Source of the DNA: Micromonospora violae
GTDB taxonomy: Bacteria > Actinomycetota > Actinomycetes > Mycobacteriales > Micromonosporaceae
Direction of reading: 5' to 3'
DNA length: 64,000 bases
Assembly: GCF_004217135.1 (NCBI RefSeq)
Contig: NZ_SHKK01000001.1
Span: forward strand, 1,612,001-1,676,000
Shown here: piece after piece, positions 1-9,508 of the stretch
Numbering within the stretch: the first letter of the stretch is position 1
How the letters are laid out: the number at the start of each line of letters is the position of its first letter
Notes under the pieces: generated by a model
Told to the model about the DNA's origin: nothing
Database searches by the model: none
The model's input: the letters and a program-made list of their open reading frames with translations, nothing else
Position numbers and translations under genes: made by a program

Positions 1-596
1 ATCGTGTAGCGGCCGTCCTCGTCGGTCATCGGGCCGTGATCGTCGTACTTCGGATCCGGCACGTACGGCACCACCATGACCCGGGCGCGGGGGACCGGGG
101 CGCCGGTCGCCGCGTCGGTCACCACCCCGACGACGGTGCCGGGTGGGTCGAGCCGGATGGTCGGCGCGCTGGTCACCGCGCCGGCCCGGACCTGGACGAC
201 CTGCGCCCGCTCGCGTTCGCCGGTGCCGCCGTGCCGACCGACCCACTGCCAGCCGTGCGTCGTCGTGTCGTAGGGGCGCACCAGCAGCCGGTACCTCCCC
301 GGGGCGACGCCTTCGGCCAGCAGGACACCCTGCTCGTCGGCGCACCCCCCGTACCGCCCGAGTTGGTCTTCGCCGAGCGTGACCGCCGCCAACGCCGCGG
401 CGTCCACCGGGACGAGCGCGGCGCAGGCCCGGGGCGCGGGTGCGCCGGTCGCCGCGTCGCGCACCACGGTGCGGACGCTGCCGGGCGCGGGCGGCACCGA
501 CCCACGGGTACGCGCGACGGCCGGCGCGGCGGCCTGCCCGACCAGCAGGGCGACGGTGATGGTGGCGGTCAGATGGCGCAGGAGAGCCCGGTTCAT
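1..596 (-). CDS. Secreted carboxypeptidase-regulatory-like repeat protein (partial, C-terminus beyond window)
   Basis: The reading frame runs off the left edge, so only about 198 N-terminal residues are visible. The first 28 residues form a signal peptide (MNRALLRHL, hydrophobic core TITVALLVGQAAA, AVA-type cleavage site), so the product is probably exported. Two similar segments follow, both with the pattern V-x-D-A-A-T-G-A-P-x-P-R-A, at about residues 43-56 and 157-172. This is typical of carboxypeptidase-regulatory-like (CnaB-like) beta-sandwich domains in secreted actinobacterial proteins. The start is supported by GGAAGGA upstream. No enzymatic motif is seen; the domain usually mediates binding or is a structural repeat. 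It is transcribed divergently from the SRPBCC gene. Confidence 0.6.
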   Translation of the reverse strand, partial: MNRALLRHLTATITVALLVGQAAAPAVARTRGSVPPAPGSVRTVVRDAATGAPAPRACAALVPVDAAALAAVTLGEDQLGRYGGCADEQGVLLAEGVAPGRYRLLVRPYDTTTHGWQWVGRHGGTGERERAQVVQVRAGAVTSAPTIRLDPPGTVVGVVTDAATGAPVPRARVMVVPYVPDPKYDDHGPMTDEDGRYT

Positions 597-838
597 GGGG
601 AGGTCCTTCCGGCGGCGCGACGGGTTGGGCCGACGGTAACGGCTGGCAGGTGATCCAAATCGGTCAATGTCGCGTTGTTGACCGTTGCCGCGAGACCTTC
701 CCACCCACGCTGCCCGCATCGGACGTTCTGCCCCGAACATGGCTCATGCGGCACGGGTACGACATAGCGTCACGGGGGCGGGACCACCGCCGCCCCCGCC
801 GGCGAACCGGCGGCGACGCCCACCGGAAGGGACCGGAC

Positions 839-1789
839 ATGAGTCGTGTCGACACTGTGCTCCTGCCGGAGCTGGACGGACCCGTGCCGGCGACGCCGCC
901 GAGCGCGCTCGGCCTGCTGAGCCTGGCCCTGGGGGTGGGCACGCTGGTCGCCCCCGGACCCGTCGCGCGATTGACCGGCGTGGACGACTCCCCGGCCGCG
1001 CGGGCCGTGCTGCCGGCCATCGGACTGCGGGAACTGGGCAGCGCCGCCGGCCTGCTCAGCGGCCGTCGCCCGGCCGGCTGGGCCTGGAGCCGGGTGGCCG
1101 GCGACGCGATGGACCTGACCCTGCTCGGGCGGGCCCTCGCCGACCGCGGCGGTGCACGCCGCCGCCGGGTCGCGCTGACCACCCTCGCCGTCGCCGGCAT
1201 CACCGCCGTCGACGTGCTCGCCGCCGTGCGCGTCGGCCAGGCGCGACGGGCCCGCGCCCGGGTGATCCGGCTGGAGATCGCGGTGACGGTGAACCGGTCG
1301 CCCGCCGAGGCGTACCGGTTCTGGCGGGACATGGAGAACCTGCCCCGGTTCATGGCGCACCTGGAGTCCGTCCGCGCCGACGACCTGCGCCGCTCGCACT
1401 GGATCGCCCGTGGCCCGGCCGGGCACCGCGTCGAGTGGGACGCCGAGATCATCGACGACCAGCCGAACAAGTCGATCACATGGCGGTCGCTGCCGGGAAC
1501 CGGGGTGCCCAACGCCGGCCGGGTCTGCTTCGTGCCCGCGCCCGGCGACCGGGGGACCGAGGTACGGGTGGAGCTGCGCTACGCGCCGCCGGCCGGCGCG
1601 CTCGGCCGGGCGGTGGCGAAAATCCTCGGCGAGGAACCCGAGCAGCAGGTCCGCGACGACCTGCGCCGGTTCAAGCAGGTGCTGGAGACCGGCGAGGTGA
1701 TCCGCTCAGAGGGCAGCCCCAACGGCATCTCAGTACGCCAACAGGCCATGCAGCGCCCCGCCCAGCCGCTGCCGGCGTCGCGCCGCTGA
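839..1789 (+). CDS. SRPBCC / polyketide cyclase-like protein with hydrophobic N-terminal region
   Basis: The protein has 316 residues. Residues about 20-130 are rich in hydrophobic helices (LGLLSLALGVGTLVAPG, then LTTLAVAGITAVDVLAAV), resembling DUF4267-type membrane segments. Residues about 145-290 form a SRPBCC (START-like) ligand-binding domain, recognised by VTVNRSPAEAYRFWRDMENL and the later EEPEQQVRDDLRRFKQVLETGE, as in cyclase/dehydrase family proteins. The ATG at 839 is preceded by GGAAGGGA; longer upstream starts give implausible Arg/Pro-rich sequence. The zinc alcohol dehydrogenase begins 29 bases downstream, so they probably form an operon. Substrate unknown. Confidence 0.8.
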   Translation: MSRVDTVLLPELDGPVPATPPSALGLLSLALGVGTLVAPGPVARLTGVDDSPAARAVLPAIGLRELGSAAGLLSGRRPAGWAWSRVAGDAMDLTLLGRALADRGGARRRRVALTTLAVAGITAVDVLAAVRVGQARRARARVIRLEIAVTVNRSPAEAYRFWRDMENLPRFMAHLESVRADDLRRSHWIARGPAGHRVEWDAEIIDDQPNKSITWRSLPGTGVPNAGRVCFVPAPGDRGTEVRVELRYAPPAGALGRAVAKILGEEPEQQVRDDLRRFKQVLETGEVIRSEGSPNGISVRQQAMQRPAQPLPASRR

Positions 1790-1818
1790 TCGCCCGAGTT
1801 CTCCGAAAGGGACCGTGA

Positions 1819-2991
<1,173 letters not shown>

Positions 2992-3266
2992 CCAGGCGGT
3001 AGAGGTGCCGGCGGGGCGGGGGAGTGCCGCGCCGCCTCTGGAGCTGATGTCGCAAACGAATCAGCCCCGGCTGGTCTGGGACCTCATGTCTGGGGAGTCG
3101 AACGGGCGGATGCGTGCTGTCGTAACGCTCCGGGCGCCTGATGCCGTCAGTGAATCAGCTCCAAAGGACCCGGCCACCGCCTCGGCCACCGCTGCGGGTC
3201 GCCCCCCGGTCCACACGGCGCAAACACGGGGCGCGCCCAACCACGTCGGGCAGCTAGCGTGTCGCC

Positions 3267-3842
3267 ATGGACAGTGGTGGCACGTCGCTGCCGGCCTCGG
3301 CCGACCTCACTATCCGCCTGCGGCCGGTTGCCGAGCCCGACCTGGCGATGTTCCGACGGTTACGCACCGAGCCGGGCCTGATCGGTCTGGACTGGGCCGG
3401 CTTCACGGACGCCGGCGCGCCGGCACGGCGGTTCGCCGTCGACGGTTACCTCGGCGAGGACGACGGGCGGCTCATCGTCGAGGTCGAACAGGAACGGGCC
3501 GCCGCCGGCATCGTCAGCTACAGCGCGGGTCGCTACGCAGGTCGGGCGTCGTACTGGTCGATCGGCATCGTCCTGCTGCCACCGTGGCGGGGGCGGGGCA
3601 TCGGCTGGCGCGCGCAGGCGTTGCTCTGCGACTACCTCTTCCAGCACACCCCGGCGCAGCGCATCCAGGCCGGCACCCACCCGGAGAACGTGGCCGAGCA
3701 GCGGGCGCTGGAAAAGGCCGGCTTCCAGTTGGAGGGAATCGTGCGGGCCAGCGAGTTCCGGGCCGGCCGGTGGCGCGACGGATACCTCTACAGCCGTTTG
3801 CGCGACGACCCTTCCCCCTGGGACGCGGTCACCGGAGGCTAA
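3267..3842 (+). CDS. GNAT family N-acetyltransferase
   Basis: A 191-residue GCN5-related acetyltransferase of the RimJ/RimL type. The N-terminus ITIRLRP-like segment (LTIRLRPVAEPDLAMFRRL), the acetyl-CoA loop region PPWRGRGIGWRAQALL, and the C-terminal H-P-E-N-V-A-E-Q-R-A-L-E-K-A-G-F segment are typical. It transfers an acetyl group to an amine, possibly a ribosomal protein or small molecule; the acceptor is unknown. Its stop codon overlaps by four bases the stop of the convergent S66 peptidase gene. No clear promoter is visible in the 275 bases upstream, which hold no other gene. Confidence 0.88.
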   Translation: MDSGGTSLPASADLTIRLRPVAEPDLAMFRRLRTEPGLIGLDWAGFTDAGAPARRFAVDGYLGEDDGRLIVEVEQERAAAGIVSYSAGRYAGRASYWSIGIVLLPPWRGRGIGWRAQALLCDYLFQHTPAQRIQAGTHPENVAEQRALEKAGFQLEGIVRASEFRAGRWRDGYLYSRLRDDPSPWDAVTGG

Positions 3843-4927
3843 CGTGGGCGGACTCCCGGCTGCACCGTCAAGGTCCCGGCCTCGGCGTCGATGGTGGCCC
3901 GCGCGCCGAGCGGAACGGTGAGCTGCCCGTTGCCGTGTCCCAGCCGTAACCCGCCCAGGACCGGCACGCCGAGGTCGTACAGGCGGTCCTTCAGCACCGC
4001 CGCCGCGTCCCACTCACCGGGGCCACCGACGCTGTTGGTGATCTGGCCGATGGCCACCCCGGCGACCCGGGACAGCACACCCACCCGGCGCAGCTCGGTC
4101 ACCATCCTGTCGATGCTGTACGGAGCCTCGTCCACGTCCTCGAAGAACAGGATCGCGTCGTCGAACCTCGGAGCGTCCTCCGCGCCCAGCGAGGTGGAGA
4201 TCAATGTCAGGCAGCCGCCGAGCAGGGGACCGGACGCCCGCCCCGGCACCAGGACGGGGGCTGTCTTCTCGGCAGGATCCCTGGTGATCGTGACGGGCTC
4301 GGTGGTCATCACCGCCCTGCGCAGCGCCTCGGCCGACTCGGGGCCGGTGCGGGCGTCGTTCCAGTTGACCATGGGGCCGTAGAAGGTGACCAGGCCGATC
4401 TCGCGCCAGAGCTTGCCCTGGATGCTGGTGATGTCGCTGAAGCCGACGACCACCCGGGGATCCCGGCGCAGACCGGAGACGTCGATGTGGTCGACGATCC
4501 GCTGGGTGCCGTACCCGCCACGGGCGGCGAAGACAGCACGAACCCCCGGGTCGTTGAGCGCGGCGTTCAGGTCGGCGAGCCGCTGCGCGTCGGTGCCGGC
4601 GAGATAGCCGTACCTGGCGAACACGTTCGCGCCAAGCTCGACCTCCAGGCCCCAGCCGCGCAGGATCTCGATGCCGCGGGCCATGGCGGTGGGGTTGGGG
4701 GTGCCGCCGGGCGACACGACCCGGACCCGGTCACCGGGTGACAGCGCCGGCGCCCGCAGGACGCGCTTCGCACCAACCGGCGCGGCCTGCGCGGACGTGG
4801 CCTCCGCCGAACCGACGAGCGCCGCGCCACCGGCCGCCGCCGCTCCCATCCGCAGCATGCGTCGACGGGACAGGGGCACCCGCGCGGACCCCTGGATCGT
4901 GGCTGGGTCTGTTCCAGAAGCGGTCAC
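3839..4927 (-). CDS. S66 family LD-carboxypeptidase, Tat-exported
   Basis: A 362-residue member of peptidase family S66 (muramoyltetrapeptide carboxypeptidase, LdcA-like), which removes the terminal D-Ala from murein tetrapeptides. The N-terminus contains a twin-arginine signal (LSRRRMLRMGAAAAGGAALVG, residues about 19-40), so the enzyme is probably exported folded. Family motifs are RGGYGT, GFSDIT (expected to carry the nucleophilic serine), and LRLGHGNGQLTVPLG near the C-terminus with the expected histidine. An exported S66 enzyme is less usual than the cytosolic recycling enzyme of Gram-negatives. It converges with the GNAT gene. Confidence 0.88.
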   Translation of the reverse strand: MTASGTDPATIQGSARVPLSRRRMLRMGAAAAGGAALVGSAEATSAQAAPVGAKRVLRAPALSPGDRVRVVSPGGTPNPTAMARGIEILRGWGLEVELGANVFARYGYLAGTDAQRLADLNAALNDPGVRAVFAARGGYGTQRIVDHIDVSGLRRDPRVVVGFSDITSIQGKLWREIGLVTFYGPMVNWNDARTGPESAEALRRAVMTTEPVTITRDPAEKTAPVLVPGRASGPLLGGCLTLISTSLGAEDAPRFDDAILFFEDVDEAPYSIDRMVTELRRVGVLSRVAGVAIGQITNSVGGPGEWDAAAVLKDRLYDLGVPVLGGLRLGHGNGQLTVPLGARATIDAEAGTLTVQPGVRPR

Positions 4928-5252
4928 CGGCGCGTCCCCTCATCGTGATCAGACGATGTGCGAGCCGCCCCAGCCTACGGCAGTCATCAATGCGATGCGG
5001 GGTCCACAAGGGACCGCGTTCACCCCGGCGGGCGCGCCGTGCCCCGGGTCGAGGGTTTCCCGCACCGCCCGACGTGGCTCAGCCGGTGACGGGTGACGCG
5101 TCCGGTTCGCGCCGGCTTGCGAGGGCTCGCGCGTCGACGGCGGGCAGTCCGGGTCCGCGCCCGACCCGTTTGTGGCCAGAGAGCGTGGGAACTCGCCCCG
5201 TTCGTCCGCAGGCACGCCTGACGGCATGCCGACGAGACCGAAGGAGCGGGGC
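4928..5252. other. Intergenic region between divergent S66 and DUF2267 genes
   Basis: This 325-base stretch contains no convincing gene: possible frames are rich in Arg/Pro and lack a ribosome binding site. It should contain the promoters of both flanking genes. One candidate promoter for the rightward gene is listed separately. Confidence 0.6.
5168..5192 (+). promoter_or_regulatory. Candidate SigB-type promoter variant upstream of DUF2267 gene
   Basis: GTTT (5168-5171), 15-base spacer, GGGAAC (5187-5192). It resembles the SigB-type consensus GNNT-N14-16-GGGTA(C/T) but the -10-like element has AAC instead of TAC. It lies 61 bases upstream of the start at 5253. Weaker than the GGGTA sites elsewhere in the window. 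Confidence 0.4.
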
Positions 5253-5639
5253 ATGGAGTACGAGCAGATGATCGCCACGGTACGACAGCGCGCGGGTCTC
5301 GGGGAGAACGAGGCCGTGCGGTCCATCCAGGCTGTCCTGTCGGTGCTCGGTGAACGGCTCGCCGGCCAGGAAGCCGACAACCTGGCAGCACAACTACCGG
5401 ACGGGCTGGACGCGTCCGTCACCCGCAATCCGCAGGGCCGCCGGTGGGACGTCGGTGAGTTTCTCAAGCACGTCGGCGACCGGGAGCAGGTCGCGAACGC
5501 GGACCAGGTGCGTCAACACGCCCAGGCGGTGTTGCGGACCGTCGCCGATGCGCTGAATGACGACGAGCGACACGACCTGTTCGCCCAGCTTCCCGGCGGC
5601 ATCACCGACCTCTTCGGTGTTCCCACCCCGCGCGGCTGA
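5253..5639 (+). CDS. DUF2267 domain-containing protein
   Basis: A 128-residue protein belonging to DUF2267, an all-helical family of unknown function common near stress genes in actinobacteria. The start MEYEQMIATVRQRAGL matches the usual family start, and the ATG at 5253 has AAGGAG seven bases upstream, so it is preferred over the ATG at 5226. Typical features are the repeated helical pattern around VRSIQAVLSVLGERL and the C-terminal DLFAQLPGGITDLF. A second DUF2267 gene is at 38479. No catalytic residues can be inferred. Confidence 0.85.
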   Translation: MEYEQMIATVRQRAGLGENEAVRSIQAVLSVLGERLAGQEADNLAAQLPDGLDASVTRNPQGRRWDVGEFLKHVGDREQVANADQVRQHAQAVLRTVADALNDDERHDLFAQLPGGITDLFGVPTPRG

Positions 5640-5669
5640 GCCCCGCGCCGATCGGGCCACCCGGGGCGT

Positions 5670-7148
5670 TCACGGGATCGGCCACTCGTGCACCGGCCGG
5701 TTGCTGTGCATCAGGTCCACGTAGTGCCGGACCACCTCGCGCAGCGCCGCCGGCCGGTCCAGGTGGTCGGCGGTCTCCAGCCGGTGCAGCGTCTCCACCT
5801 GCCAACTCGCGCCGTTGCGGCCGGTCAGGCAGCGGCGCTCGATGATGCCGAGCAGACGGTCACGCTCACCCGGGTCCAGCCCCCACCGGTCCAGGCCGTG
5901 ATGCGCCATCGGCAGCAACCGGCGCAGCACCAACTCGGTGACCGGCAGGTAGCCGAGGCCGGGCCAGAAGACCTGCGAGTCGATGCCGTGCCGCGCGCAA
6001 CTGGTGAAGTTCTCCTCGGCGGCGCTGAACGACATCTGTGACCACAGTGGCCGGTCCGATTCGGCGAGGGCGCGCACCAACCCGAAGTAGAAGGCGCCGT
6101 TGGCGATGGTGTCCAGCACGGTCGGGCCGGCGGGCAGCACCCGATTCTCCACCCGCAGGTGCGGGCGGCCCCGCGACACGTCGTACACCGGGCGGTTCCA
6201 CCGGTAGACGGTGCCGTTGTGCAGGCGCAACTCGGCCAGACTGGGCACCTCGCCGGCGGCGAGGGCCTGCGCCGGGTCCTCCGGGTCGCAGACCGGCAGC
6301 AGCGCCGGGAAGTAGCGCACGTTCTCCTCAAACAGGTCGAACACGCTGGTGATCCAGCGTTCGCCGAACCAGACGCGGGGGCGTACCCCCTGGGCTTTGA
6401 TCTCCTCCGACCGGGTGTCGGTGGCCTGCTGGAACAGCGGAATGCGGGTCTCGCGCCACAACTCCCGACCGAAGAACAGCGGCGAGTTCGCGCCCACCGC
6501 GACCTGGATGCCGGCCACCGCCTGGGCGGCGTTCCAGTAGTCGGCGAACTGCGACGGGCTGACCTGCAGGTGGAACTGGGTGCTGGTGCAGGCCGCCTCC
6601 GGGGTGATCGTGTCCGCGGTGACCGCCAAACGTTCCACCCCGCTGATGGCGATCGGCAGATCCTCGCCGCGGGCCGCGAAGATCTGCTCGTTGAGCAGCT
6701 TGTAGCGGGGGTTGGCCGACAGCGTCTCGGCGGTCAGATGCTCGGGGCGCAACGTCGGCAGGATGCCGATCATGACCATGTGCGCGCCGACCGCCCGGGC
6801 TTTCACCTCGGCCGCGTTGAGGCTGGCCCGCACGTACTCCTCGAAGTCGGCCGTGCCGGTGCCGGTCAGCCGGCGCGGCGGCACGTTGATCTCGACGTTG
6901 AACTGGCCCAGCTCGGTCTGGAAGCTCGGATCGGCGATGGCCGCCAGCACGTCGGCGTTGCGCATCGCCGGGTTCGACGCCTCGTCGACCAGGTTCAACT
7001 CGATCTCCACGCCGGTCATCGGCCGGTCCAGGTCGAAGCGGGACTCGCGCAGCATCTCCGCGAAGACATCCAGGCAGCGGCGAACCTTGTCGCGATAGCG
7101 GGCCCGATCCTCCCGACTGAAGGTTCGTACGCCGACGTCCTCGCCCAT
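5670..7148 (-). CDS. Glutamate-cysteine ligase family 2 (GCS2-like) enzyme
   Basis: A 492-residue protein of the GCS2 (YbdK-type) glutamate-cysteine ligase family, found widely in actinobacteria. Characteristic segments are MTGVEIELNLVDEA near residues 35-50, ELGQFNVEINVPP near residue 90, and the ATP-grasp-like core with STQFHLQVSPS. The reaction by family is ATP-dependent condensation of glutamate with an amine. Since this lineage makes mycothiol rather than glutathione (mshC is in this window), the true amine substrate is uncertain. The start at 7148 (MGEDVGVRTF) is chosen because a longer frame to 7721 would overlap the divergent DUF3817 gene and gives low-complexity sequence. Convergent with DUF2267. 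Confidence 0.85.
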   Translation of the reverse strand: MGEDVGVRTFSREDRARYRDKVRRCLDVFAEMLRESRFDLDRPMTGVEIELNLVDEASNPAMRNADVLAAIADPSFQTELGQFNVEINVPPRRLTGTGTADFEEYVRASLNAAEVKARAVGAHMVMIGILPTLRPEHLTAETLSANPRYKLLNEQIFAARGEDLPIAISGVERLAVTADTITPEAACTSTQFHLQVSPSQFADYWNAAQAVAGIQVAVGANSPLFFGRELWRETRIPLFQQATDTRSEEIKAQGVRPRVWFGERWITSVFDLFEENVRYFPALLPVCDPEDPAQALAAGEVPSLAELRLHNGTVYRWNRPVYDVSRGRPHLRVENRVLPAGPTVLDTIANGAFYFGLVRALAESDRPLWSQMSFSAAEENFTSCARHGIDSQVFWPGLGYLPVTELVLRRLLPMAHHGLDRWGLDPGERDRLLGIIERRCLTGRNGASWQVETLHRLETADHLDRPAALREVVRHYVDLMHSNRPVHEWPIP

Positions 7149-7295
7149 GGTCACCACCCCGTCACCGCTGGTCCCCCTAACCTCGCACGTGATCGGCGGG
7201 TGGGGGAAGACCCGATGGTCCTTTCCTACCCACCGGCCCGCCCTGCCACCCCGGCCAGGACGCACCGATACCATTGCGGCCCGAGAGGTGGTGGC

Positions 7296-7640
7296 GTGCG
7301 GATGCGCGAGAAGGTGACCCGGCTGTTCGTCGCGGCGGCGATCGCCGAGGCCTGCTCCTGGCTGGCCCTGCTGGTCGGCATGCTGGTCAAGTACGGCCCG
7401 CCGGACAACGAGCTGGGCGTCAAGATCTTCGGGCCGATCCACGGCGGCCTGTTCGTCGCGTACGTCCTGCTGGTGCTGGCCGTGGCCCGGCTGCACCGGT
7501 GGAGTCTGCTGGCCACGGCGGTGGCCCTGGTCAGCGCGGTGCCGCCGTTCGCCACCCTGGTCTTCGAGCGGTGGGCCCGTCGCCGGGGAATGCTCGGCGT
7601 CGACCAGCAGCCGGCCCGCGAGCCCGCCCCGGTCGGCTGA
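7296..7640 (+). CDS. DUF3817 integral membrane protein
   Basis: A membrane protein of 114 residues with about three predicted membrane helices (FVAAAIAEACSWLALLVGML, FVAYVLLVLAVARL, ATAVALVSAVPPFATLVF). The conserved E-A-x-S-W and G-x-x-H-G-x-x-F pattern (IHGGLFVAY) matches DUF3817, found mostly in actinobacteria and sometimes fused to transporters. The GTG at 7296 has GAGAGG seven bases upstream; the ATG at 7302 is an alternative start. It is divergent from the GCS2-like gene. Function unknown. Confidence 0.8.
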   Translation: MRMREKVTRLFVAAAIAEACSWLALLVGMLVKYGPPDNELGVKIFGPIHGGLFVAYVLLVLAVARLHRWSLLATAVALVSAVPPFATLVFERWARRRGMLGVDQQPAREPAPVG

Positions 7641-7692
7641 GGCGCGAGCCCGCCGGGGCCGGCCGTCCGGCCCTGATCGGGCCGCGACGGGG

Positions 7693-8262
7693 TCAGGTGA
7701 GCGCCGAGCAGGCCACGACACCGGCCAGCAGCAGCGTGCCCAGGAACGCCTGCAACAGCAGCGGCGGGCCGAGGTGCGACCAGAGCGTCGCGGTACGCGG
7801 GGTCAACAACTGCCCGGTGGTGAGATTGACGATCCGCTCGATCCGGGGTGGCAGCTCCGGGTCGCGTTGCGGGCGCAGGGTCAGCTGCACCTGATCCGCC
7901 GGGTGCAGGGCGCTCTGCGGTAGGTGACCGTGCAGCTCCACCTCGCAGAGCTGACCGGCCGTGTTGCGCAGCCGTACCGGGGTGACCAGGTATTCCGGGC
8001 CCTGCTTCAGCTCCTTCCAGCGCCGCCGGGTGCCGCCGCCGCCGAACGAGAAGATCGAGCGCAGCAGCAGGGCGGGCAGCCGCGCGAAGGCCGCCGCGGT
8101 GAGCACCGCCACCAGCACCGGCTGACCGATACGTACCTCACGGGTGTAGCCGTCGAGCAGACGGACCAGCCGCCCGGTGACGATGCGTTCGGTCGGGTGC
8201 ACTATCCGTCGGGTATCGAGTCCGCTGTCCATCTCCACCACCGAGAGTCCGCTTGTGTTCAC
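7693..8262 (-). CDS. Hypothetical membrane protein
   Basis: A 189-residue protein that I do not recognise. It has a hydrophobic segment at about residues 47-70 (PVLVAVLTAAAFARLPALLL) and another at the C-terminus (LLLQAFLGTLLLAGVVACSAL), with a polar domain between them containing VTPVRLRN and QVQLTLRPQRD. Topology suggests two membrane anchors around a domain of roughly 80 residues. The GTG start at 8262 lacks a good ribosome site; ATG at 8232 is an alternative. It is divergent from the baeRF gene. Confidence 0.6.
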   Translation of the reverse strand: MNTSGLSVVEMDSGLDTRRIVHPTERIVTGRLVRLLDGYTREVRIGQPVLVAVLTAAAFARLPALLLRSIFSFGGGGTRRRWKELKQGPEYLVTPVRLRNTAGQLCEVELHGHLPQSALHPADQVQLTLRPQRDPELPPRIERIVNLTTGQLLTPRTATLWSHLGPPLLLQAFLGTLLLAGVVACSALT

Positions 8263-8383
8263 AGATCGTATCGACGTCTCCGGTTGAACGACGTGAATGA
8301 AACCTGGTCACGGGCTCACGGCCGCGAGGTGACATCCCCGGCGACCCGGGTAAGCGGGGGGCCGAGCTGGAAAGGGGTCGAGC

Positions 8384-9508
8384 ATGCAGCTGTCCTTCCT
8401 GCGCCCGCTCTACGACCGTCCCGGGCCGTGGTGCTCGGTGTATCTGGACGCCTCCGCGGACACGGAGGACGCCCATCCCGCCTTGGACCTGCGCTGGCGT
8501 GCCCTGGAACGCAGCCTGGCCGAACAGGGGGCGGACGAGGCGAGCCTCGCCGCGCTGGACCGGGTGATCCGTGGTCACGACCCGATGGTCGGCGACTACG
8601 GCCTGGCGGTCTTCGCCAGCCACGGTCGGGTGGTGCTCTCCGAGTACCTGTCCGCGCCGCCACGGCGCGATCTGGCCAGCTACGGGCCGCTGCCGCACGT
8701 GATGCCGCTGCTCGCCCAACGCGGCGAACAGGTGGCCTGGGTACGGGTGGTCGCCGACCGGGTCGGCGCCGACGCGATGGCGGTCAGCGCCGGCGGGGTG
8801 CCCCGGCGGGCGCACGTCGCCGGCCGCGACGAGTACCCGCTGCGGCGGGCGAAGCCCGGCGGCTGGTCCCAGTCGCGGTACCAGCGGGCGGCCATGGAGG
8901 CGTGGCACCAGAACGCGGGCGACGTCACCGCGGCGACCGTGCAGCTGGCCGACCGGGTCGGCGCGGACGTGGTGGTGGTCGCCGGTGACGTCCGGGCCAC
9001 CGGAATGATCGCCGCGCAGATGCCGGAGCGCTGGCAGGACCTGGTGGTCCGCACCGACGCCGGGTCGCGGGCCGGCGGGGCCGACCAGACGATGCTGGAC
9101 GACCTCACCGTGCAGACCATCGCGGAGGTCGCCGACCAGCGGATCACCGCCGCGCTGGACAAGTTCGGCGTGCAGGAGGACGTGGGCGGCGGCCTCGACG
9201 CGGTCGTCTCGGCCCTGCAACGCAACCAGGTCGACATGATGCTCATCGTGGACGACCCGTCGGCCAACGGTGAGCTGTGGATCGGCCCGGAACCCACCGA
9301 GATCGCCGTCGACCCGGGGCAACTGGCCGCCATGTCGGTGGCCGACCCGCAACGGGTACGCGCCGACGCGGCGCTGGTGCGGGCACTCGTCGGCACCGAC
9401 GCGGCGTTGACCGTGCTCGGCCCCGACGAGGCACCCGACCTCACCGACGGCGTCGGCGCGGTACTGCGCTACGTCGACCCCAGCACACCGGGGCGCGAAA
9501 ATGGCTGA
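8384..9508 (+). CDS. Release-factor-like protein, Vms1/baeRF2 family
   Basis: A 374-residue protein resembling bacterial/archaeal eRF1-like (baeRF) proteins such as mycobacterial Rv2629. The N-terminus LRPLYDRPGPWCSVYLDAS and the middle segment with DVVVVAGDVRATGMI match the family. By family it may act on ribosome-associated peptidyl-tRNA, but no GGQ catalytic loop is visible, so activity cannot be asserted. The last eight bases overlap the start of the ThDP enzyme, implying translational coupling. In mycobacteria, homologues are linked to stress or dormancy; that is family knowledge and not shown here. Confidence 0.8.
   Translation: MQLSFLRPLYDRPGPWCSVYLDASADTEDAHPALDLRWRALERSLAEQGADEASLAALDRVIRGHDPMVGDYGLAVFASHGRVVLSEYLSAPPRRDLASYGPLPHVMPLLAQRGEQVAWVRVVADRVGADAMAVSAGGVPRRAHVAGRDEYPLRRAKPGGWSQSRYQRAAMEAWHQNAGDVTAATVQLADRVGADVVVVAGDVRATGMIAAQMPERWQDLVVRTDAGSRAGGADQTMLDDLTVQTIAEVADQRITAALDKFGVQEDVGGGLDAVVSALQRNQVDMMLIVDDPSANGELWIGPEPTEIAVDPGQLAAMSVADPQRVRADAALVRALVGTDAALTVLGPDEAPDLTDGVGAVLRYVDPSTPGRENG

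Noticed and set aside
755..760. GGGTAC as a SigB-type promoter before the SRPBCC gene
   Set aside because: No GNNT element lies 14-16 bases upstream, so it lacks the -35-like half.
5670..7721. GCS2-like gene extended to 7721 (683 residues)
   Set aside because: The extra 190 residues are low-complexity, overlap the DUF3817 gene, and homologues start at the MGEDVG methionine.
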